DNA of 64,000 bases from Ruegeria sp. HKCCD7303. GTDB lineage: Bacteria > Pseudomonadota > Alphaproteobacteria > Rhodobacterales > Rhodobacteraceae. Made by a program: the position numbers and the translations under genes. Below are positions 59,773-64,000 of this stretch, one piece after another. A model generated the notes under the pieces. It ran no database searches. It was given only the letters and a program-made list of their open reading frames with translations, and was not told the DNA's origin. How positions within the stretch are numbered: position 1 is the first letter of the stretch; every line of letters begins with the position of its first letter. The DNA is taken from contig NZ_WVRE01000002.1 of NCBI RefSeq assembly GCF_013111185.1, positions 744,001 through 808,000 of the forward strand. Direction: 5' to 3'.

Positions 59773-61650
59773 ATGGTTGAGCTTAATCTCCAAAATTTCA
59801 CAGCCGCTTCTCCGATCCCCGCTCCCGGATTTCGAAAACCGCTGGGCACCTGTCTGGTAGAAGCCGAAACTCTGACGCAGTCGGAACTCGACCACGCCTT
59901 GCATTTGCAATCCCAGCAAAACGCGCCTTTGGGCGAAATTTTGGTGGGTGAAGGATTTGCCACCCGGCAAGACATCTTGCATGCCCTGTCTGTCCAGTCC
60001 GGCTGGCAGATTGCGAACTTGGAACAGATCCCGCCCATGCCGGGGCTGTGCGACCTGAAACCAGTTGGCTTTTGGTTGAAACACAACGTCATTCCGTGGA
60101 TGCGCGTGGGCCCGCTTCTGTTGGTTGCGACAGCGCGTCCGGATCGGTTTCCAGCTGTCACAAACAACATGCGGGATTGCGACTACACGATCATTCCAGT
60201 TCTTGCGGCTTCTGATCAGATCGACCGCACTATTGCCCGACAGTTTTCGCGCCCTTTGGCAGAGGCTGCAGAAACACGGGTTGATGCGGATCAGAGTTGC
60301 CGCAACTGGACGATTGGGTCGCGCATCGTACCGTCTGTTTCAGCGCTTGGAATTATTGCGTTGTTTTTTGCTTTCCCGTGGTTTGTGTTGGCGACCCTGC
60401 TTGCCGCGGCTGTGGGAACTTTAATTCTCTTTGCTGTTCTTCGCCTTGCCGGTACTTTTGCCTATTTGCGCCACAGCTTTCGTCAGAAGCCAGAAGCGTC
60501 TGATGCAGCTGTCACCCTGCCACAACCCTGCGTTTCGATCATGGTTCCCCTTTACAAAGAACGCGAGATTGCGAATGCGCTTGTCCAACGGCTCAAACGC
60601 CTGACCTACCCCAAGGCGCTCTTGGACGTTATCTTGGTGCTGGAAGAAAAAGATGAGGTCACGCGCGCAACTTTGGCGAAGATTGACCTGCCCAGCTGGA
60701 TGCGGATTGTCGAGGTGCCAGAATTGGACGGGCTGACCACCAAGCCGCGCGCCATGAACTATGCCTTGGACTTTTGCCGCGGCGACTATGTGGGTGTCTG
60801 GGACGCCGAAGACGCACCGCAGCCGGATCAGATCGAACGGGTCGTCGCGCATTTTTCCCAGGCTCCGCCCGAGGTCGTGTGTCTTCAAGGCAGTCTGGAT
60901 TACTACAACCCACGCACAAATTGGCGTTCACGCTGCTTCACCATCGAATACAACAGCTGGTTTCGCATCATTCTGCCCGGAATTGCGCGCTTGGGGCTTG
61001 TCGTCCCGTTGGGTGGGACAACGTTTTTCTTCCGTCGAGACAAGCTGTTGGAATTGGGAGGCTGGGATGCACACAACGTGACCGAAGATGCTGACCTTGG
61101 CGTTCGGCTGTGCCGGGCCGGATACCGAACCGAACTGGTGGACACTACAACTTATGAAGAGGCAAATTTTCGCGCCTGGCCTTGGGTGAAACAGCGCTCA
61201 CGCTGGCTCAAGGGCTTTATGGTGACGTATCTTGTGCACATGCGCTCAGCAAAAAGACTATTGCGCGATCTGGGCGCCGCGCAGTTTTTGGGGCTTCAGG
61301 CGTTTTTCCTAGGCACGCTGGGTCAGTTTTTGCTGGCCCCTGTTCTGTGGGTATTCTGGCTCTCAACGTTGGGGCTTTCCAATCCGCTGGCACCCGTTTT
61401 GCCACAGAATCTGACTACGGCGCTGGTGCTGTTGTTTTTGACGACTGAGGCGTTGAATATCTGCGTTGGCTGTCTTGCCGTTTCGGCACGAGAGCGGCGT
61501 TTTTTGTTGCCCTGGGTTCCCACCATGGCTTTGTACTACCCCTTGGGCGTGGTTGCAGCCTACAAAGCTCTGTGGGAGCTGGCAACGAATCCATTCTTCT
61601 GGGACAAAACCCAACATGGGCAAGCCAGCGAAGATCAGCCGCTGGCCTGA
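59773..61650 (+). CDS. Glycosyltransferase family 2 with N-terminal MshEN domain
   Basis: A 625-residue membrane enzyme. Residues about 20-160 form an MshEN/GspE_N domain with two tandem motifs (PLGTCLVE...LDHALHLQ and PLGEILVG...LHALSVQ), the c-di-GMP-binding pattern in this fold. Membrane spans follow at about 198-235, then a processive GT2 domain with VWDAEDAPQPDQ (DxD), TEDADLGVRL and the QRSRWLKG (QxxRW) motif, and more spans at the end. It should polymerise and export a polysaccharide, perhaps under c-di-GMP control. It resembles XagB-type and cellulose-synthase-like enzymes; the polymer is unknown. The ribosome site lies inside a terminator hairpin. Confidence 0.85.
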   Translation: MVELNLQNFTAASPIPAPGFRKPLGTCLVEAETLTQSELDHALHLQSQQNAPLGEILVGEGFATRQDILHALSVQSGWQIANLEQIPPMPGLCDLKPVGFWLKHNVIPWMRVGPLLLVATARPDRFPAVTNNMRDCDYTIIPVLAASDQIDRTIARQFSRPLAEAAETRVDADQSCRNWTIGSRIVPSVSALGIIALFFAFPWFVLATLLAAAVGTLILFAVLRLAGTFAYLRHSFRQKPEASDAAVTLPQPCVSIMVPLYKEREIANALVQRLKRLTYPKALLDVILVLEEKDEVTRATLAKIDLPSWMRIVEVPELDGLTTKPRAMNYALDFCRGDYVGVWDAEDAPQPDQIERVVAHFSQAPPEVVCLQGSLDYYNPRTNWRSRCFTIEYNSWFRIILPGIARLGLVVPLGGTTFFFRRDKLLELGGWDAHNVTEDADLGVRLCRAGYRTELVDTTTYEEANFRAWPWVKQRSRWLKGFMVTYLVHMRSAKRLLRDLGAAQFLGLQAFFLGTLGQFLLAPVLWVFWLSTLGLSNPLAPVLPQNLTTALVLLFLTTEALNICVGCLAVSARERRFLLPWVPTMALYYPLGVVAAYKALWELATNPFFWDKTQHGQASEDQPLA

Positions 61651-61653
61651 TAC

Positions 61654-62301
61654 TTATTTGTCGCGCAGGCTTGCGTCCTGTTTCAGGCGCGTCATGAACG
61701 CGATCGAGATATGATCCTTCAGCGCTCGAGCCGCTGCCTCTTCATCCCTTGCGGCAATGGCTTCGACAATGCCCTTATGCTCACTTTGGGCGATTTCACC
61801 ACGCCCCTGCACCGCCAGAGAGGTGGTTGCCATCAACGCCATTGTGCGATGCACAAGATCAAGTTGCTGCACCAGATAGCGATTATGAGACGCCAGATGG
61901 ATCTGTTCGTGGAAGCGCCGGTTTGCACGCGACAATGCCGACGGGTCATCAATCAGCTTGTCATCTTCGACGACCATCTCCTGCAGAACCTTGATCTCTT
62001 CTTCGGTCGCATGTTTGGCCGCAAGGCTTGCAGCCAACCCCTCCAGTTCCCGACGTACGATGTAAAGCTCGGCCATCTGGTTGTGATCCAGCGACGCCAC
62101 GATCAGCGACCGGCCGTCCCGTTCCAACAGTGACTGTGTCTCGAGCCGTTGCAACGCTTCGCGGATCGGCGTGCGTGACACTCCGAACCGTTCGGCCAGC
62201 TCGCTTTCCACCAGACGATCACCGGGTTTGTAGACACCCACGTCGATAGCTTCGAGTATCAGGCTATAGGCATCCTTGGTTGGGGATCGGGTCTGGCTCA
62301 T
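61654..62301 (-). CDS. GntR family transcriptional regulator (FadR/FCD type)
   Basis: A 215-residue regulator starting MSQTRSPTKDA (ATG 62301; an ATG three codons upstream is possible). The winged helix has GDRLVESELAERFGVSRTPI then REALQRLE, and the C-terminal FCD domain has the metal-binding histidines in RRFHEQIHLASHNRYL and SEHKGIVEAIAARD. FCD members sense organic acids or amino acids. Targets cannot be told from this window; it faces the GT2 gene and is divergent from the pyrimidine 5'-nucleotidase. Confidence 0.9.
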   Translation of the reverse strand: MSQTRSPTKDAYSLILEAIDVGVYKPGDRLVESELAERFGVSRTPIREALQRLETQSLLERDGRSLIVASLDHNQMAELYIVRRELEGLAASLAAKHATEEEIKVLQEMVVEDDKLIDDPSALSRANRRFHEQIHLASHNRYLVQQLDLVHRTMALMATTSLAVQGRGEIAQSEHKGIVEAIAARDEEAAARALKDHISIAFMTRLKQDASLRDK

Positions 62302-62401
62302 GGGGTTCATTATCTCCTCGTTCGGACATGTCTATCCGTCCAAAGGGGGAACGATCAAGTAGAGCATTGAAAACACCGCGCCCGCGCCCTACACCCTGCT
62401 T

Positions 62402-63046
62402 ATGGTCAAACCGGCTTTTTCTCATGTCACACAGTGGGTGTTCGATCTGGACAACACCCTGTACCCGCCACACATGCGTCTGTTCGATCAGATCGAGGTG
62501 CTGATGACGGATTATGTCATGCGGGCCATAGGTGTGGATCAAGCCGAGGCGGACCGTTTGCGGGCGCATTACTGGCGCGAATACGGCACCACGCTGGCCG
62601 GTTTGATGGCCGAACATGATCTGGACCCCGACCCGTATCTGCACGCAGTCCATCAGGTGGACATGAGCCATATGGACCCAGATGAAGACCTGGCCGATCA
62701 CATACGCGCCCTGCCTGGGCGGCGCATTGTCTACACCAATGGCAGCGCCCCTTACGCTGAACGCGTGCTGAATGCGCGCGGCCTTTCCGGGTTGTTCGAT
62801 GCAATCTATGGCGTTGAGCATGCAGGCTATCGGCCCAAGCCCGAAAAAGCAGCCTTTGAGGCCATCTTTGCCCAGGATGGTATCCAAGCTGAAAAAGCCG
62901 CCATGTTCGAGGATGATCCGCGCAATCTGGCGGCTCCGCACGAGATGGGAATGCGCACAGTGCACGTGGCGCCTGACCCGCATGACGCAGATCACATCCA
63001 CCATCACACGGACGATTTGACCGCGTTTCTGGCTCGCCTGCGATAG
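62402..63046 (+). CDS. Pyrimidine 5'-nucleotidase, HAD family
   Basis: A 214-residue HAD phosphatase. Motif I is WVFDLDNTLYPP, motif II IVYTNGSAPYA, the motif III lysine is in RPKPEKAAFEAIF and motif IV is MFEDDPRNLAAPHEMGM. The DLDNTLYP form and overall size match the SDT1/pyrimidine 5'-nucleotidase subgroup that removes phosphate from UMP or CMP. This could link to the uracil breakdown genes at 1-8.6 kb, but the two lie far apart. The ATG at 62402 has no strong ribosome site. Confidence 0.87.
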   Translation: MVKPAFSHVTQWVFDLDNTLYPPHMRLFDQIEVLMTDYVMRAIGVDQAEADRLRAHYWREYGTTLAGLMAEHDLDPDPYLHAVHQVDMSHMDPDEDLADHIRALPGRRIVYTNGSAPYAERVLNARGLSGLFDAIYGVEHAGYRPKPEKAAFEAIFAQDGIQAEKAAMFEDDPRNLAAPHEMGMRTVHVAPDPHDADHIHHHTDDLTAFLARLR

Positions 63047-63131
63047 GCTGTCACACTGCGACGATCCGCACATTCTGCACCTGCATCCTCGTCCCTATAT
63101 GCACGTCAGCGACGAACAGATGGAGACCTCA

Positions 63132-63380
63132 ATGACCGCGATCGAGATGACCGGCCGCCTGCCGATTTGGCAGCGCCTTTTCTTTGCAATCCCTGTATTC
63201 GGATGGCTGGCCCGCGATGCGGTCAATGGCAAGGCAGAAGATCTGTATTACACCGCCGGTGCGATTTTCAGCATGTGGGGCTGTTCCATCATGTTGTTCG
63301 GCCTGCCCGGTCTCTTCATTCCTGCCTTGATGATGGTGCCGGTGATGTTTTTGATTCTCGTCCTGATTTCTCGGGGCTGA
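63132..63380 (+). CDS. Small membrane protein of unknown function
   Basis: An 82-residue protein with two membrane spans (AGAIFSMWGCSIMLFGLPGL and FIPALMMVPVMFLILVLIS, about 42-80). The N-terminal part (WQRLFFAIPVFGWLARDAVNGKA) is amphipathic. TGGAGACC lies just upstream of ATG 63132. I do not recognise a family. It precedes a UbiH-type gene in the same direction by 74 bases. Confidence 0.7.
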   Translation: MTAIEMTGRLPIWQRLFFAIPVFGWLARDAVNGKAEDLYYTAGAIFSMWGCSIMLFGLPGLFIPALMMVPVMFLILVLISRG

Positions 63381-63454
63381 GGCACGGGACAGGATGTCAC
63401 TTGGCGCTTGGGGTCGAACCGAACTAGGTTCTGCCCAAACCGATGAGAGGCGCC

Positions 63455-64000
63455 ATGACTGACAGCTGTGACATCCTGATTTCCGGCGGCGGCATCGCTG
63501 GCCTGACCGCAGCAGCGGTTTTCGGAACAGCAGGCTTTGACGTGATCTGCGTGGACCCGACCCCTCCGATCACTGAGCGGGATGTGGACGGATCGGACCT
63601 GCGCACCACTGCCTTTCTGCAGCCCGCGCACGGATTGCTCGAACAGTGCGGGCTTTGGGCGCGTCTGGACGCTCATGCAGCGCCTTTGCAAATCATGCGT
63701 ATCGTAGACGCAGGCGGTGACGTGCCCGAACCGCGCGTTGTGCGCGATTTCAATGCCGCCGACATTTCTGATCAACCCTTTGGTTGGAACTTGCCCAACT
63801 GGCTGCTGCGCCGGGAAATGGTGGCGCGACTGGCAGAACTTCCCAATGTCGATTTCCGCCCCGGCACAGGTACGACCAGCCTATTCACCCGCACCGCCGA
63901 AGCCCGCGTTGGGCTGAGCGATGGCAGCCGCGTTCGGTGTAACCTGGTGCTGGCCGCCGATGGCCGCAATTCGCCCATGCGCGATGCCGCCGGGATATCG
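63455..64000 (+). CDS. FAD-dependent monooxygenase of the UbiH/VisC type, N-terminal part
   Basis: The first 182 codons of a flavoprotein hydroxylase that runs off the window. The N-terminal FAD motif is ILISGGGIAGLTAAAVFGTA (GxGxxG), then a substrate-domain strand, LPNWLLRREMVARLAEL and the VLAADGRNSPMR (GD-like) motif. UbiH/Coq6 enzymes hydroxylate the ubiquinone ring; related phenol hydroxylases cannot be excluded without the C-terminus. The ATG at 63455 follows GAGAGGCGCC. Confidence 0.88.
   Translation, partial: MTDSCDILISGGGIAGLTAAAVFGTAGFDVICVDPTPPITERDVDGSDLRTTAFLQPAHGLLEQCGLWARLDAHAAPLQIMRIVDAGGDVPEPRVVRDFNAADISDQPFGWNLPNWLLRREMVARLAELPNVDFRPGTGTTSLFTRTAEARVGLSDGSRVRCNLVLAADGRNSPMRDAAGIS

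Noticed and set aside
1-64000. CRISPR arrays and rRNA genes
   Set aside because: No regularly spaced repeats of CRISPR type and no rRNA segments were seen in any part of the window.

Overview
The window looks like chromosome from a marine alphaproteobacterium of the Roseobacter group (Rhodobacteraceae, Ruegeria/Phaeobacter-like). The reasons are high coding density and moderately high GC, a SUV3-like helicase next to an S4-domain protein, ferredoxin and CarD, a sigma-32 with the RpoH box, an aa3 oxidase gene behind a perfect FNR-type box, and a reductive pyrimidine catabolic locus with a RutR-type repressor. The genus is inferred from gene content; no marker gene settles it.

Region 1 (1-8.7 kb) is a nearly complete reductive uracil/thymine degradation locus. 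It has preT and preA (dihydropyrimidine dehydrogenase) with a methyltransferase gene between them, dihydropyrimidinase, an N-carbamoyl-beta-alanine amidohydrolase, ABC transporter parts and a GNAT gene. A RutR-like TetR regulator is divergent from the amidohydrolase operon, and the gap between them holds a perfect 7-2-7 RutR palindrome. Two weaker look-alikes lie upstream of preT.

Region 2 (9-35.6 kb) is mostly housekeeping: O-acetylhomoserine sulfhydrylase, 4-hydroxyphenylpyruvate dioxygenase with an Lrp regulator, a Kef-type antiporter, cobT/cobS, a potassium channel, the helicase/S4/fdxA/carD block, SCP2 and a hydrolase, pepF, rpoH and a RluA-family pseudouridine synthase. It also holds a secreted FAS1-RTX protein and a large repeat-rich bitopic membrane protein.

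Region 3 (35.6-43.0 kb) is a one-directional block of five genes that combine glycosyltransferase and methyltransferase modules in several fusions. One of them, an FkbM-type gene, is frameshifted.

Region 4 (43.27-52.23 kb) is the most interesting part: a 9-kb integrated element in the 3' end of tRNA-Leu(GAG), bounded by 14-bp direct repeats. It carries a tyrosine integrase, an AlpA-like regulator missed by size cut-offs, a primase-polymerase/RepA-like helicase followed by an array of paired TTCGAAC iterons (probable origin), cargo genes (a PLD-like protein and a membrane protein), a fused prohead protease-major capsid protein and a Nu1-like small terminase. It has no portal, large terminase, tail or lysis gene. 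This is the make-up of a phage satellite that supplies its own shell precursor and packaging specificity and takes the rest from a helper phage.

Region 5 (52.4-64 kb) returns to housekeeping: FrnE-like DsbA, lipB, a HIT protein, ctaD, a GST-kappa-like isomerase, DUF2244, YqeY, carA, a GT2 enzyme with an N-terminal MshEN (possible c-di-GMP) domain, a GntR regulator, a pyrimidine 5'-nucleotidase and the start of a UbiH-type monooxygenase. No CRISPR array or rRNA was seen.
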